DNA of 64,000 bases from an uncultured Bacteroidales bacterium (GTDB lineage: Bacteria; Bacteroidota; Bacteroidia; Bacteroidales; Paludibacteraceae). Made by a program: the position numbers and the translations under genes. The stretch spans positions 1-64,000 of the forward strand of contig CAMHSB010000007.1 in assembly GCA_946187695.1 (NCBI GenBank), given 5' to 3'. Shown here piece after piece: positions 1-8,372 of the stretch. Position 1 is the first letter of the stretch. Each line of letters starts with the position of its first letter. A model generated the notes under the pieces. That model was not told the origin of the DNA, searched no databases, and was given only the letters and a program-made list of their open reading frames with translations.

Positions 1-133
1 GCACTCGTGCCAACCCGATTTCCTCGGTAGTGAGGAAACGGGTTAACACGAAGAAGGTGGTGACAATGCCGACGGCAATGCCGAGATAGGTCACTATCGT
101 ACCACGAATCGATTGTCGGGCTATTACTCCCAT
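1..133 (-). CDS. Polysaccharide (oligosaccharide) flippase, N-terminal part only
   Basis: The reverse strand starts with ATG at 133 and stays open to the window edge, giving 44 residues beginning MGVIARQSIRGTIVTYLGIA and ending TEEIGLARV. The hydrophobic first segment (about residues 12-32) followed by a short polar stretch is the usual start of Wzx/MATE-like lipopolysaccharide flippases in Bacteroidales, which move lipid-linked saccharides across the inner membrane. It lies 39 bases downstream of the FKBP lipoprotein gene, in the same direction, so it is probably the last visible gene of this operon. The family assignment rests on the N-terminus only; the rest lies outside the window. Confidence 0.6.
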   Translation of the reverse strand, partial: MGVIARQSIRGTIVTYLGIAVGIVTTFFVLTRFLTTEEIGLARV

Positions 134-143
134 AACTATGTTC

Positions 144-175
144 CTAGGGTACTAGGATACTAGGGTCCCAGGTTA
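144..175. repeat. Degenerate 8-nt tandem repeat (unit CTAGGGTA)
   Basis: Four near copies: CTAGGGTA, CTAGGATA, CTAGGGTC, CCAGGTTA. The last copy contains the stop codon of the FKBP lipoprotein gene (173-175 read in reverse). It is the only 8-nt member of a set whose other members are mostly 7 nt. Confidence 0.75.
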
Positions 176-1417
176 TTTTATCTCCAGAAGTTCAACAGTA
201 AAAATCAATGTTGCGTAGGGCGGGATGGATTGACCGGCACCGCGCTCACCGTAACCGAGGTTGTAGGGGATGTAGAGTTTGTATTTGGAACCCACCGGCA
301 TGAGTTGCAGACCTTCGGTCCAACCCTTGATGACACCGTTGAGCGGGAACTCAATCGGCTCGCCGCGCTGGTAGCTGCTGTCGAAAACAGTACCGTCGAT
401 GAGTGTACCCTCGTAGTGCACTTTGACGGTTTGCTCTGCGGTCGGTTTGGGCCCCTTACCGGCTTCCAGTACTTCGTATTGCAGACCGGACTCGGTTACT
501 TTGACTTCCTCGCGGAGTGCGTTCTCCTGGAGGAATTTCTCACCGGCTGCTTTGGTGTCACCGAACTTGAGGTTGTTGACGGCGTTCTCTACATAGACGT
601 TAGCTGTCTGGAAATCAAACTGCTCGGTGTAGTTATACAGACCGTTGATGAAACCTTGCTTGAGCAGGTCGAAGTTGGTCTCGAGACCAGCGATACCGAG
701 CAGGCCTGTGGGCTCTTGCTCGCGGATAGCCTGACCGATGTTCTTCGCCATCGAAACGAGTTGCGGGTTACGAACGGACTCTTTCATGCCCTTGTTGACA
801 TTGGCGATGAAGGTCTCGATGCCCTCACCGGTGGTGTCCTCGCGTTGGATGTACTCACGTACCTGCGCACCATTTACCATACCGAAGGCATAGTTGAGCG
901 AGTCGAGTGCGTTGGTCAGCTCGATGGTCTTTGCCTTGTTCGGGCACTTCGCATAAACGATTTTGGCTTCCGGCATCGTGGTGGGGTTCTGGAACTGGCC
1001 CATGAGGTAGTTATCGGCTACGTCGTACGGCATGACGGATGCATCGTCGTAGAGGGCGTTCACGAGGGCTTGGAGGAAGATCTTCTCGTTCAAGGTCCAC
1101 TCTGCTTTCTCAGCCAGACCCTTGGTCTCGAAGCTCTTGACGGATGCACCGATCTGACGACCGGCTTGTTCGATCTCGTCGAGTTTCTCCTCTTTGTCGA
1201 GGTACGCCTCTTCGAGCGCATCAATGAACTCCGCTACGGTCTCATCGCTGCTGTCGTTGGCGAGGTAATACTGTTTGATCTGCAGACCGTTCAAGAGGCC
1301 GAGGGCGTAGTTGATGGAGTCTGCTTCGTTCTCTAATGTTGCGTTTTGTGCTTTGTAGCTGTTGCCGCAGGAAATCAATGCAACTGCGGCCAGGATGATA
1401 ATACTAAGTTTTCTCAT
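173..1417 (-). CDS. FKBP-type peptidyl-prolyl cis-trans isomerase, exported lipoprotein with two FkpA_N-like units
   Basis: 414 residues. The N-terminus has a lipoprotein signal (hydrophobic residues 5-15, then LISC with Cys at 17), so the protein is probably anchored in the periplasm or on the outer membrane. Two similar units follow, each starting DS(I/L)NYA(L/F)G and a conserved NG (about residues 33-105 and 171-245); these resemble the FkpA N-terminal dimerisation domain in tandem. The C-terminal FKBP domain (about 310-414) carries [22 protein letters not shown] and IPPYATLIF, the usual active-site and core segments. It is expected to act as a prolyl isomerase and chaperone for exported proteins. 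It lies just downstream of a second, shorter FKBP gene. Confidence 0.9.
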   Translation of the reverse strand: MRKLSIIILAAVALISCGNSYKAQNATLENEADSINYALGLLNGLQIKQYYLANDSSDETVAEFIDALEEAYLDKEEKLDEIEQAGRQIGASVKSFETKGLAEKAEWTLNEKIFLQALVNALYDDASVMPYDVADNYLMGQFQNPTTMPEAKIVYAKCPNKAKTIELTNALDSLNYAFGMVNGAQVREYIQREDTTGEGIETFIANVNKGMKESVRNPQLVSMAKNIGQAIREQEPTGLLGIAGLETNFDLLKQGFINGLYNYTEQFDFQTANVYVENAVNNLKFGDTKAAGEKFLQENALREEVKVTESGLQYEVLEAGKGPKPTAEQTVKVHYEGTLIDGTVFDSSYQRGEPIEFPLNGVIKGWTEGLQLMPVGSKYKLYIPYNLGYGERGAGQSIPPYATLIFTVELLEIK

Positions 1418-1430
1418 AATTTTGATTTTT

Positions 1431-1946
1431 TTATTCTATTCCTAAAAGTTCTACTGTAAAGATGAGGGCGGCATAGGGAGGGATGGAGGCTCCTGCTCCG
1501 CTCTCGCCGTAAGCCAGTTGGTAGGGGATGAAGAATTTGTACTTCGAGCCTACGGACATGAGTTGCAGACCTTCGGTCCAACCCTTGATGACACCGTTGA
1601 GCGGGAAAGCGATTGACTCGCCACGTTTGTAGCTGCTGTCGAAGACCGTGCCATCGATGAGCGTACCTTCGTAGTGTACGCGTACGGTGTCGGTGGCTTT
1701 GGGTTTCTGTCCGAGCGTAGCTTCCAGTACTTCGTACTGCAGACCGCTGGCGGTGGTCTTTACGCCCTCACGTTTGGCATTCTCTGCGAGGAATTTCTCG
1801 CCTTCCTCTTTGGCTTTGGCAGACATATTGAGCACGAAGTCAATACCTGCCTTGAACTCTTCGTAGTTGAGTTCTTTCTCTCCGTATTGCATCAAATACT
1901 GCGCCACGGAGGTTCCTAATTGAAACGATAAAGAATTTTGATTCAT
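1431..1946 (-). CDS. FKBP-type peptidyl-prolyl cis-trans isomerase, single domain
   Basis: 171 residues without a signal peptide, so probably cytoplasmic. The C-terminal FKBP domain (about 85-171) is nearly identical in its core to that of the neighbouring lipoprotein: [33 protein letters not shown] and [14 protein letters not shown]. The short N-terminal helix-rich part ends in a segment ([14 protein letters not shown]) also found in the lipoprotein, which suggests that the pair arose by duplication and that one copy gained or lost an export signal. It is separated from ribE by one base and from the lipoprotein gene by 13 bases, so all three are likely co-transcribed. Confidence 0.88.
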   Translation of the reverse strand: MNQNSLSFQLGTSVAQYLMQYGEKELNYEEFKAGIDFVLNMSAKAKEEGEKFLAENAKREGVKTTASGLQYEVLEATLGQKPKATDTVRVHYEGTLIDGTVFDSSYKRGESIAFPLNGVIKGWTEGLQLMSVGSKYKFFIPYQLAYGESGAGASIPPYAALIFTVELLGIE

Positions 1947-1947
1947 A

Positions 1948-2571
1948 TTATTTGTTGTTTAATATTGCTGCATAGCGGCTGAGGTACTTGCCGAGGATAT
2001 CGAACTCGATATTGACGACCGTACCGGGTTGGATATATTTGAAGTTGGTGTTCTCTTCGGTGTAAGGGATGATACACACAGATACGTAGCCTTTGTCGCC
2101 CCGGATGTCGGGTTCGCAGACGGTGAGGCTGACGCCGTTGATGGTGACCGAGCCTTTGTCTACGCAGAAATATCCGCGTTCGATCATGTCGCGGGACGAG
2201 TCGTACGCAAAGCGGTAGTACCAGCTGCCGTCGGTCTCGCGGGCCTCGATGCAGGTAGCTTTCTGATCGACGTGACCTTGAACAATATGTCCATCCAGAC
2301 GACCGCCCATAAGCATAGAGCGCTCCACGTTGACGAAATCGCCGACCTTGAGCAGGTCGAGGTTGGTGAGGCGTAGGGTCTCTTGCATGGCGGTGACGGT
2401 ATAGAGGTCACCTTCTATTTTCACGACCGTGAGGCACACGCCGTTATGCGCGATCGATTGATCGATGCTGAGCGGTTCGCCGAAGGGGTTGCGAAGCGTG
2501 AAATGTTTATTGGTTTGCTCGGTCTCAATTTTAACGACCTGAGCCATTGTTTCTACGATTCCTGAGAACAT
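1948..2571 (-). CDS. ribE: Riboflavin synthase alpha subunit
   Basis: 207 residues, the normal length. Two tandem lumazine-binding domains are visible. The first starts MFSGIVE and has [11 protein letters not shown]; the second repeats the pattern with [13 protein letters not shown]. The enzyme dismutates two molecules of 6,7-dimethyl-8-ribityllumazine to riboflavin and the pyrimidinedione in the cytoplasm. The MFSGIVE start is diagnostic and fixes the start codon at 2571. The gene lies between a flippase gene and the FKBP pair in one operon; no other riboflavin genes are in the window and no FMN riboswitch is visible upstream. The upstream gap is filled by a heptamer repeat. Confidence 0.95.
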   Translation of the reverse strand: MFSGIVETMAQVVKIETEQTNKHFTLRNPFGEPLSIDQSIAHNGVCLTVVKIEGDLYTVTAMQETLRLTNLDLLKVGDFVNVERSMLMGGRLDGHIVQGHVDQKATCIEARETDGSWYYRFAYDSSRDMIERGYFCVDKGSVTINGVSLTVCEPDIRGDKGYVSVCIIPYTEENTNFKYIQPGTVVNIEFDILGKYLSRYAAILNNK

Positions 2572-2575
2572 GAAA

Positions 2576-2610
2576 TTATTTGTGATTTGTGATTTATGAT
2601 TTGTGATTTA
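2576..2610. repeat. Degenerate heptamer tandem repeat (unit TGATTTG/TGATTTA)
   Basis: Five copies with period 7: TTATTTG, TGATTTG, TGATTTA, TGATTTG, TGATTTA. Read on the minus strand it supplies the last codons and the TAA stop (2594-2596) of the flippase gene, so the repeat has set the C-terminus of that protein. Confidence 0.85.
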
Positions 2611-4030
2611 AAATAGCGGATAACGGGAAGTCCTTGCGGGTCAGCACAAACAGATATATACCGATGAGCACCGTGCCGATCGCCATGAGGAGCCACATGT
2701 TAAGGGCCGTGTTGAGGCGAATGACGTAATAAACCGCCAGCAGGGCAAGGGTCAAAACGGTATAGAGTCCGATACGTTTGAGGTCGTACGGGATGGGGGC
2801 TTTGCGTTGTCCGATGACGTAGGAGAGCACCATGATGACGAAGTAACAGATGAGGCTGCTGCCGCAACTTGCCCAGTAACCGATGAGCGGTACACCAACG
2901 ATCTGCAGTACGAGGGTGATCACCAGACCGATGAGGGAGAAATAGGCACCCCATTTGGTCTCGTCGGTCAGTTTGTACCAGAAGCTGAGGTTGAAGTAAA
3001 CGCCTTGAAAGACGTAGGTCCAAAGCACCACCGGCACGATCTTCAGTCCCTCCCAGTAGGCACTGGAAACGATGTAACGGAAGATATCGAGGTAGAAGAT
3101 CACGCCGAGCAGGATGAGGTACGAGAAGATGATGTAGTACTTCATTGCATCGGCGTAGGCTTCGATGGAGTGACGATCTTTGTGCTTGGAGAAGACAAAG
3201 GGTTCGTAGGCATATCGGAAAGCCTGGGTAAACATCATCATGATCATCGCTACCTTGAAGCAGGCACCGTATATACCGAGTTGGGCTTGCGCATCGTCGC
3301 CGGTGTAGAGGTAGGGGAAGAGGATGCGGTCGAGTGTCTGGTTCATGATGCCGGCTACGCCGAGTACCAGAAGCGGTAAGGAGTAACGGAGCATCTGCTT
3401 GAGTGCCACACTATCAAAACGTCCACCCTTCGGCATCGTGAACGGTAACAGACAAAGGGTCTGGATCGCCGTTGCCAGCATGTTGCTCAGGAAGACATAG
3501 AACACATCGTTCTTGCCTAAGATGACCAGGAAGAGGATGTTGAACGCGATGTTGAGGACGACAAACAGCAGCTTGAGGGCCGCAAAGAGGATGGGTCGTT
3601 TCTGGTTGCGCAGATACACGAATGGGATGGATGCAAAAGCATCGACCGCTACCGTGACGAACATCATCACCACGAACTCCGCATGGTCGGCGTAGCCTAA
3701 AGCCGTTGCCAAGGGTTGTTGGAAGATGAGCACCAAGAGTGAGAATACAGCACTGGTGGTGAATAGCATCCAGTAGGCGGTCTTATAGACCGATTTGGCA
3801 TCGTATTCTTCGCGATTCGCAAAACGGAAGAATCCCGTCTCCATGCCGTAGGTGAGCAGCACTAAGAGCAGGGCTGTCCAGGCATAGAGGTTGGTGACAA
3901 TACCATAGTCATCCGTACGCGCGAGCACGTAGGTGTACAGCGGCACGAGCAGGTAGTTGAGGAACTTACCGATGATACTGCTCAACCCGTAGATGGCGGT
4001 GTCCTTCGCCAAGGATTTCATTTCACTCAT
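2594..4030 (-). CDS. Polysaccharide flippase / MATE-like membrane protein
   Basis: 478 residues with about 12-14 hydrophobic segments spread over the whole length and a positively charged N-terminus (MSEMKSLAKDTAIYGLSS), the layout of Wzx-type polysaccharide exporters of the MOP superfamily. The substrate is probably a lipid-linked saccharide, but it cannot be read from the sequence. Its start overlaps the end of rsmI by 8 bases, so translation is likely coupled. The last residues (NHKS) and the stop codon lie inside a heptamer repeat. Together with the partial flippase at the window start it makes two exporters in one operon. Confidence 0.85.
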   Translation of the reverse strand: MSEMKSLAKDTAIYGLSSIIGKFLNYLLVPLYTYVLARTDDYGIVTNLYAWTALLLVLLTYGMETGFFRFANREEYDAKSVYKTAYWMLFTTSAVFSLLVLIFQQPLATALGYADHAEFVVMMFVTVAVDAFASIPFVYLRNQKRPILFAALKLLFVVLNIAFNILFLVILGKNDVFYVFLSNMLATAIQTLCLLPFTMPKGGRFDSVALKQMLRYSLPLLVLGVAGIMNQTLDRILFPYLYTGDDAQAQLGIYGACFKVAMIMMMFTQAFRYAYEPFVFSKHKDRHSIEAYADAMKYYIIFSYLILLGVIFYLDIFRYIVSSAYWEGLKIVPVVLWTYVFQGVYFNLSFWYKLTDETKWGAYFSLIGLVITLVLQIVGVPLIGYWASCGSSLICYFVIMVLSYVIGQRKAPIPYDLKRIGLYTVLTLALLAVYYVIRLNTALNMWLLMAIGTVLIGIYLFVLTRKDFPLSAILNHKS

Positions 4031-4694
4031 CCTCTTGTCCTTTCACACAAATAACGATTTCACCTTTCGGTGGTTTAGCTTTGAAATGGGTTATCAATTC
4101 CGCGAGTGTTCCGCGTACCGTTTCTTCGTGGACCTTACTGATCTCGCGGGTCACGCTGGCGCGTCGCTCCTCGCCACAGACAGCAGCTAACTGCTCGAGC
4201 GTCTTGACGAGACGGAAGGGCGACTCGTAGATGATAAAGGTCTGGTCGAGTGCGGCAAGGTACTGCAGGCGCGTCTGACGACCTTTCTTCTGCGGCAGGA
4301 AACCTTCGAAATAGAAGTGGTTATTGGGCAAACCTGAATCCACGAGTGCCGGCACGAAGGCCGTTGCACCCGGCAGACACTGAATCTCGATGTCAGCTTC
4401 GGCTGCGGCTCTGACGAGGAAGAAGCCCGGGTCACTGATGGCCGGTGTGCCAGCATCGGAGATGAGGGCGATGTTCGCTCCTGCTTTGAGTCGCTCCACG
4501 ATATCGGCGGAAGTCTCGTGCTCGTTGAACTTATGATGGCTCTTGAGCGGCGTGTGGATATCAAAATGCTGCAGCAAGACCCCGCTGGTGCGGGTGTCTT
4601 CTGCTAGAATGAGATCCACGGACTTCAGCACGTCGATGGCGCGGAAGGTCATGTCCTGGAGGTTGCCAACCGGTGTCGGAACGATGTATAGCAT
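4023..4694 (-). CDS. rsmI: 16S rRNA (cytidine(1402)-2'-O)-methyltransferase
   Basis: 223 residues, typical for RsmI. The tetrapyrrole-methylase fold motifs are clear: YIVPTPVGNLQDMTFRA at the N-terminus, LAEDTRTSG near residue 35, and ALISDAGTPAISDPG near residue 80, which forms the S-adenosylmethionine pocket. The protein methylates the ribose of C1402 in the ribosomal decoding centre. The start codon at 4694 touches the first copy of a heptamer repeat, and the 3' end overlaps the flippase start by 8 bases. Confidence 0.95.
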   Translation of the reverse strand: MLYIVPTPVGNLQDMTFRAIDVLKSVDLILAEDTRTSGVLLQHFDIHTPLKSHHKFNEHETSADIVERLKAGANIALISDAGTPAISDPGFFLVRAAAEADIEIQCLPGATAFVPALVDSGLPNNHFYFEGFLPQKKGRQTRLQYLAALDQTFIIYESPFRLVKTLEQLAAVCGEERRASVTREISKVHEETVRGTLAELITHFKAKPPKGEIVICVKGQEDE

Positions 4695-4721
4695 TCAGTA
4701 TTCAGTATTCAGTTTTCAGCC
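4694..4721. repeat. Degenerate heptamer tandem repeat (unit TTCAGTA)
   Basis: Four copies: TTCAGTA, TTCAGTA, TTCAGTT, TTCAGCC. It fills the whole gap between rsmI and the upstream coiled-coil gene and contains that gene's TGA stop (4716-4718 in reverse). Confidence 0.85.
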
Positions 4722-5240
4722 AAAACGGCGGTGAAGGGTGACGATAAACTGCTGATAACTGTTACTCTCCGTATCCCAGTTGAAGCGGCTGATGTAGTTC
4801 ATCGCTTCGTCGAAGGAATTCAGCGCGTTGAGATCGGTGAGGGTCTTCTGCATCAACTCGGCGTTCTGACCGAAGAGCTCGCGTTGGTAGAGGAAACGGT
4901 CGCCGAGGGAGATAGCGAGACGGATGTCTCCTACGGCTTTTCCGTACATGGCAGCCTTCGGTGATGCGGGTTCCTCCACTACCGGTGCAGGCTCGTCTTT
5001 TACGGGCTCGGGCTCAACGACCGGCTCCGGTTCTACTACCGGTTCTTCTATAACGGGTTCAGCTGTTTCTTCTACTTGCCCCTCTAAGCAGAAGCCGCTC
5101 TCCCCATTACTTTGGGGAGACGCTCCGGGTGCCGGACGACTCTTGAGTTCGTCCATTTCCGCCTCGAGGCTCGCCAGTTGGGCTTCCAAGGTAGCGATAC
5201 GCTCCTCGAGACCCTCAAAATATTTGATTAATTCGTTCAT
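4716..5240 (-). CDS. Coiled-coil protein with Pro/Glu/Val-rich linker, conserved hypothetical
   Basis: 174 residues. Residues 1-35 form a short coiled coil (MNELIKYFEGLEERIATLEA, then more heptads). Residues about 55-95 are a low-complexity linker made of repeated EPV and EEP units. The C-terminal part (about 100-174: YGKAVGDIRLAISLGDRFLY and FNWDTESNSYQQF) is a compact helical domain that I recognise as recurrent in Bacteroidales but without a known function. There is no signal peptide. It lies between the POT transporter and rsmI and is probably co-transcribed with both. Confidence 0.7.
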   Translation of the reverse strand: MNELIKYFEGLEERIATLEAQLASLEAEMDELKSRPAPGASPQSNGESGFCLEGQVEETAEPVIEEPVVEPEPVVEPEPVKDEPAPVVEEPASPKAAMYGKAVGDIRLAISLGDRFLYQRELFGQNAELMQKTLTDLNALNSFDEAMNYISRFNWDTESNSYQQFIVTLHRRFG

Positions 5241-5246
5241 ACTATG

Positions 5247-5280
5247 CTTTGTACATTGTACTTTGTCCCGTTGTACATTA
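5247..5280. repeat. Degenerate heptamer tandem repeat (unit CTTTGTA/CATTGTA)
   Basis: Copies CTTTGTA, CATTGTA, CTTTGTC and a slipped TTGTACATTA. It fills the gap between the coiled-coil gene and the POT transporter gene and includes the transporter's TAA stop (5278-5280 in reverse). Confidence 0.75.
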
Positions 5281-6804
5281 CTTCGTTGCTTCTTCCAGTT
5301 TCTTCATGATGGAGAACATAAAGATGGCGGCAATAAGGCAGACGCCAACGAATACGCTCCAAACGATCCACAAAGGTATATCGCCCCAGAGTTTACCACC
5401 GATACGCACGAGATAGTTACCGATAGCGGTTGCTACGAACCAACCACCCATCATCATACCTTTGTATTTCGGAGGAGCCACCTTGCTGACGAACGAGATA
5501 CCCATCGGCGAAAGGAGTAACTCACCAAAGGTGAGGATGAGATAGGTGTAGATGAGTACGTTAGCGTTCACGAAGGTGGCGTCACCGCTGAGGCGTGCCA
5601 TCTCTTGCTGTGCCGGGGTCAGAAGACCGATCGAGCAAACGGCCATCAGGACATAGGCTGCGGCTGCAACGACCATACCGTACGCAATCTTACGCGGAGC
5701 AGAAGGCTCTTTGCCGCGTTTGTTGAGTGCACCGAAGATCGCCATGCTCACCGGCGTGAGGGCTACTACGTAGAAGGGGTTGAACTGCTGGAAAATCGGC
5801 GCAGCGATACCCAGTTCTGCAGGGTGATGGAAATATTGGAATACGAGGAAAGCGGTTACGGCACTGCCGACGCAGCCCCAGATCATCTTGGCTTTGCTGC
5901 TGCCTTCGCCGAAGATACCGAACAGCGAATACACGAGTACGGCTACGGCTACCAGGTTCCAGATGTTGAACGCCATCGTCTGTGCACCTGATACAACCGG
6001 GTTGACGAACTCGTCAGCGAAGAAGGTGAGGGTCAGACCGTTCTGGTGGAACGCCATCCAGAAGAAGAGCACTACCGTGAACACGAGGCAGAGCGCAACG
6101 ATACGTTTCTTGGTCTGCTCCGGCGTCAGTTCTTCCACTTTTTCATTACCGCTCTGTGCGGCTTGTTTGGCGGTGTGCTCTACGTGCTTGAACCAAGGAC
6201 GGCAAGCGTAGTAGATGGCGATACTGAGGATGAGCGATGCACAGGCTACCATGAAAGCGAAGTGATAACTGTCGTTCACGTTGTAACCCAGGCTCTCCTG
6301 TGCCCAAGCCATGATCTTGACTGCGGCTGTCGGAGCAAACATAGCGCCGATGTTGATGGCCATATAGAAGAGCGAGAATGCTGCATCCCGACGGTCGGCG
6401 TACTGCGGATCATCGTAGAGGTTACCTACCATGACCTGGAGGTTACCCTTGAACAGACCCGTACCGAACGAGATCAGCAGCAGGGCCAACAACATGATGC
6501 CCATCGCAAAGCCACCGCCTCCCAGAGGGATAGCCAGACAGATGTAACCGAGGAACATAACAAAGATACCGATCGTCACACACTTACCGTAACCGATCTT
6601 GTCTGCAATCCAACCACCGATCAGCGGGAGGAAATAGACACATGCCAGAAAACCGGCGTAGATACGGCTTGCGGCATCTGCCGACAGACCGAAATTAGCG
6701 CGCAAGAACAGCGCAAAGACGGCTAACATCGTGTAGTAGCCGAAACGCTCGCCTGTGTTGGCCAATGCCAACGCGAACAATCCTTTTGGTTGATTCTTAA
6801 ACAT
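5278..6804 (-). CDS. Proton-dependent oligopeptide transporter (POT/PTR family, MFS)
   Basis: 508 residues, with about 14 predicted membrane segments as in bacterial DtpT-type transporters. The POT signature near the N-terminus is present in the form TGERFGYYTMLAVF; the family consensus is ExxERFxYY, so the first Glu is replaced by Thr here, which may alter proton coupling. A GxGLFKGN stretch (about residue 115) matches the second POT motif. It would import di- and tripeptides across the inner membrane with protons. It is 28 bases downstream of ilvE in the same operon, a sensible neighbour for amino-acid metabolism. Confidence 0.88.
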   Translation of the reverse strand: MFKNQPKGLFALALANTGERFGYYTMLAVFALFLRANFGLSADAASRIYAGFLACVYFLPLIGGWIADKIGYGKCVTIGIFVMFLGYICLAIPLGGGGFAMGIMLLALLLISFGTGLFKGNLQVMVGNLYDDPQYADRRDAAFSLFYMAINIGAMFAPTAAVKIMAWAQESLGYNVNDSYHFAFMVACASLILSIAIYYACRPWFKHVEHTAKQAAQSGNEKVEELTPEQTKKRIVALCLVFTVVLFFWMAFHQNGLTLTFFADEFVNPVVSGAQTMAFNIWNLVAVAVLVYSLFGIFGEGSSKAKMIWGCVGSAVTAFLVFQYFHHPAELGIAAPIFQQFNPFYVVALTPVSMAIFGALNKRGKEPSAPRKIAYGMVVAAAAYVLMAVCSIGLLTPAQQEMARLSGDATFVNANVLIYTYLILTFGELLLSPMGISFVSKVAPPKYKGMMMGGWFVATAIGNYLVRIGGKLWGDIPLWIVWSVFVGVCLIAAIFMFSIMKKLEEATK

Positions 6805-6821
6805 AAACTATAATTTTTTAA

Positions 6822-6849
6822 AATCTTACATCTCAAATCTCAAATACAT
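6822..6849. repeat. Degenerate heptamer tandem repeat (unit AATCTCA)
   Basis: Copies AATCTTA, CATCTCA, AATCTCA, AATACAT. On the minus strand it encodes the C-terminal FEI of IlvE and its TGA stop. The same FEI-stop ending, from a similar repeat, occurs in the RNase Z gene at about 48.17 kb. Confidence 0.7.
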
Positions 6850-7879
6850 CACACCAGTGATGTTTGTCTTCTGCCCGTCCGTACTGGATATCTTTCAGTG
6901 CGTGATAGAGTTGGCTCAAAACCACTCCGGGTTCATCGCCGAACGAATAGGTTTTGCCTTTCTCGGTGTCGATCACTTTGTCTATCGGGCTGATCACACA
7001 AGCCGTTCCGCACGCTGCGGCTTCACTCATATCCGCCAACTCCTCGAGCCGTATATGGCGCCGCGTCACTTTCATTCCCATCTCGCGTGCCAAGGTCATC
7101 AGACTGTCATTCGTGATACTTGGCAGGATCGCACTGCTCTTCGGCGTCAGGTATTCGTATCCCGTAACCTGTAACCCGTCACCCTTAACCTCTTTTATCC
7201 CGATGAAGTTAGCTGCCGAACACTCATCAATATACTTGTGCTGTTTGGCGTCTAAGAAGATACAATCGCACCCCATGGCGTGCGCGGCTTCGGTGGCGCG
7301 GAAAGATGAGGCGTAGTTACCTCCTACCTTGAACTGTCCCGTTCCGTAAGGTGCCGCACGATCGACATAGCGGTTGACGATGAAGGTCGTGCAATGAAAC
7401 TTACCCGGGTAGTACGGTCCGATAGGCGAGGGGATAACAATGAACTCAAAATCACGACCGGGTCCAACACCCAAACGCGGGGTCGTGCCAATCAACAGCG
7501 GTCGGAAATAGAGCGTTGCACCGGTTCCGTAAGGTGGTACAAAATCCAGATTCTTCTCCAATGCCAACCGTATTGCTTTCCCGAATAACTCCTCCGGAAC
7601 GGGCTGCATGTACAAGCCCTCTGCACTCCGTTTCATTCGCTTCGCGTTCTCGCGCCAACGGAAGATACGAATCTTTCCGTCGATACCTCGAAAAGCCTTC
7701 AAACCTTCAAAAGCTTCCTGTCCGTATTGCAGACAAGTAGCCGACACATGCAAGTGCAGGAACTTGTCCTTTGTGGCGTACGGTTCCTCCCACGCGCCAT
7801 CATGATACGCCGCCCGAACGATATAGTCCGGTTCCGTATAATGAAATCCCAACTTACTCCAATCAATATTCATCATCAA
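6833..7879 (-). CDS. ilvE: Branched-chain amino acid aminotransferase
   Basis: 348 residues, the longer (type II, eukaryote-like) class of fold-type IV PLP aminotransferases. Visible motifs are GQEAFEGLKAFR near residue 55, YGTGATLYFRP near 140, the GTGQFKVGGNYA segment with the PLP-binding Lys, and ECSAANFIGI. It interconverts Val, Leu and Ile with their 2-oxo acids using glutamate. The first three codons are all ATG, so the exact start (7879, 7876 or 7873) is uncertain; all overlap the WbqC-like gene. A heptamer repeat is inserted in frame around residue 235 (GDGLQVTGYEYL) and another one forms the C-terminus. Confidence 0.93.
   Translation of the reverse strand: MMMNIDWSKLGFHYTEPDYIVRAAYHDGAWEEPYATKDKFLHLHVSATCLQYGQEAFEGLKAFRGIDGKIRIFRWRENAKRMKRSAEGLYMQPVPEELFGKAIRLALEKNLDFVPPYGTGATLYFRPLLIGTTPRLGVGPGRDFEFIVIPSPIGPYYPGKFHCTTFIVNRYVDRAAPYGTGQFKVGGNYASSFRATEAAHAMGCDCIFLDAKQHKYIDECSAANFIGIKEVKGDGLQVTGYEYLTPKSSAILPSITNDSLMTLAREMGMKVTRRHIRLEELADMSEAAACGTACVISPIDKVIDTEKGKTYSFGDEPGVVLSQLYHALKDIQYGRAEDKHHWCDVFEI
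7162..7189. repeat. In-frame heptamer repeat inside ilvE (unit CCGTAAC)
   Basis: Four copies with period 7: CCGTAAC, CTGTAAC, CCGTCAC, CCTTAAC. The 28 bases lie inside the ilvE reading frame in a surface-loop-like region between ECSAANFIGI and the TPKSSAILPS segment. Confidence 0.8.
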
Positions 7880-8372
7880 ACAATGTATCTAATATACTCA
7901 ACTCCGTTTGCCACGGGTGTTTGTCAGTCCATATTTCTCCGCTCCAATCGGTGGTGCGAGCACCGGTTATCTGTCCTTGCGGGCGCTCTTTTTTCAATAA
8001 TGCCAAGAGCGTGGCATTGAGTTCGTCATTGAGGTCCAACAACCACTTGTACTGTTTCTCGTAGAAAGGCCGCAGGTAGTCGGCGAAGTATAGGAAGTAC
8101 GGTGTATGTTGGTACGCGCTGACGAGGGTGATCCAGTGCTGGTGCTGCCAGCGTGTCTGGTAACTGATCTGTATGTCACGCGTCAGTTGTTTATGTTCCA
8201 CTTTGCCCACAGGGACGGTCAGTCGCACGATCTCTCCTTTCGCGTCCCGAATCAGACAGCGGTTACGGAAAGTCTGCTTCTCAAAGCTCTCCATCTGTTC
8301 GATCGTGGCAGGCTCGCTCATTAGTGCCTGCATGTACGACAGCGGGGGCAAATAGGCGGTAGGCAAAATCAT
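7863..8372 (-). CDS. WbqC-like family protein
   Basis: 169 residues. The sequence follows the WbqC family (PF08889): a PPLSYMQ start near residue 9, FRNRC followed by an LTVPV strand, and paired aromatic positions WITLVSAYQHTPYF near residue 80 and YFADYLRPFYE. The family occurs in O-antigen and surface-glycan loci and in many Bacteroidetes genomes; its chemistry is not established. Its stop overlaps the start of ilvE by about 17 bases and its start overlaps the lepB stop by four, which indicates tight translational coupling in the dapB operon. Confidence 0.8.
   Translation of the reverse strand: MILPTAYLPPLSYMQALMSEPATIEQMESFEKQTFRNRCLIRDAKGEIVRLTVPVGKVEHKQLTRDIQISYQTRWQHQHWITLVSAYQHTPYFLYFADYLRPFYEKQYKWLLDLNDELNATLLALLKKERPQGQITGARTTDWSGEIWTDKHPWQTELSILDTLFDDEY

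Noticed and set aside
2576-2610. CRISPR array (and the other short repeat arrays)
   Set aside because: Units are 7 nt with no spacers and no cas genes.
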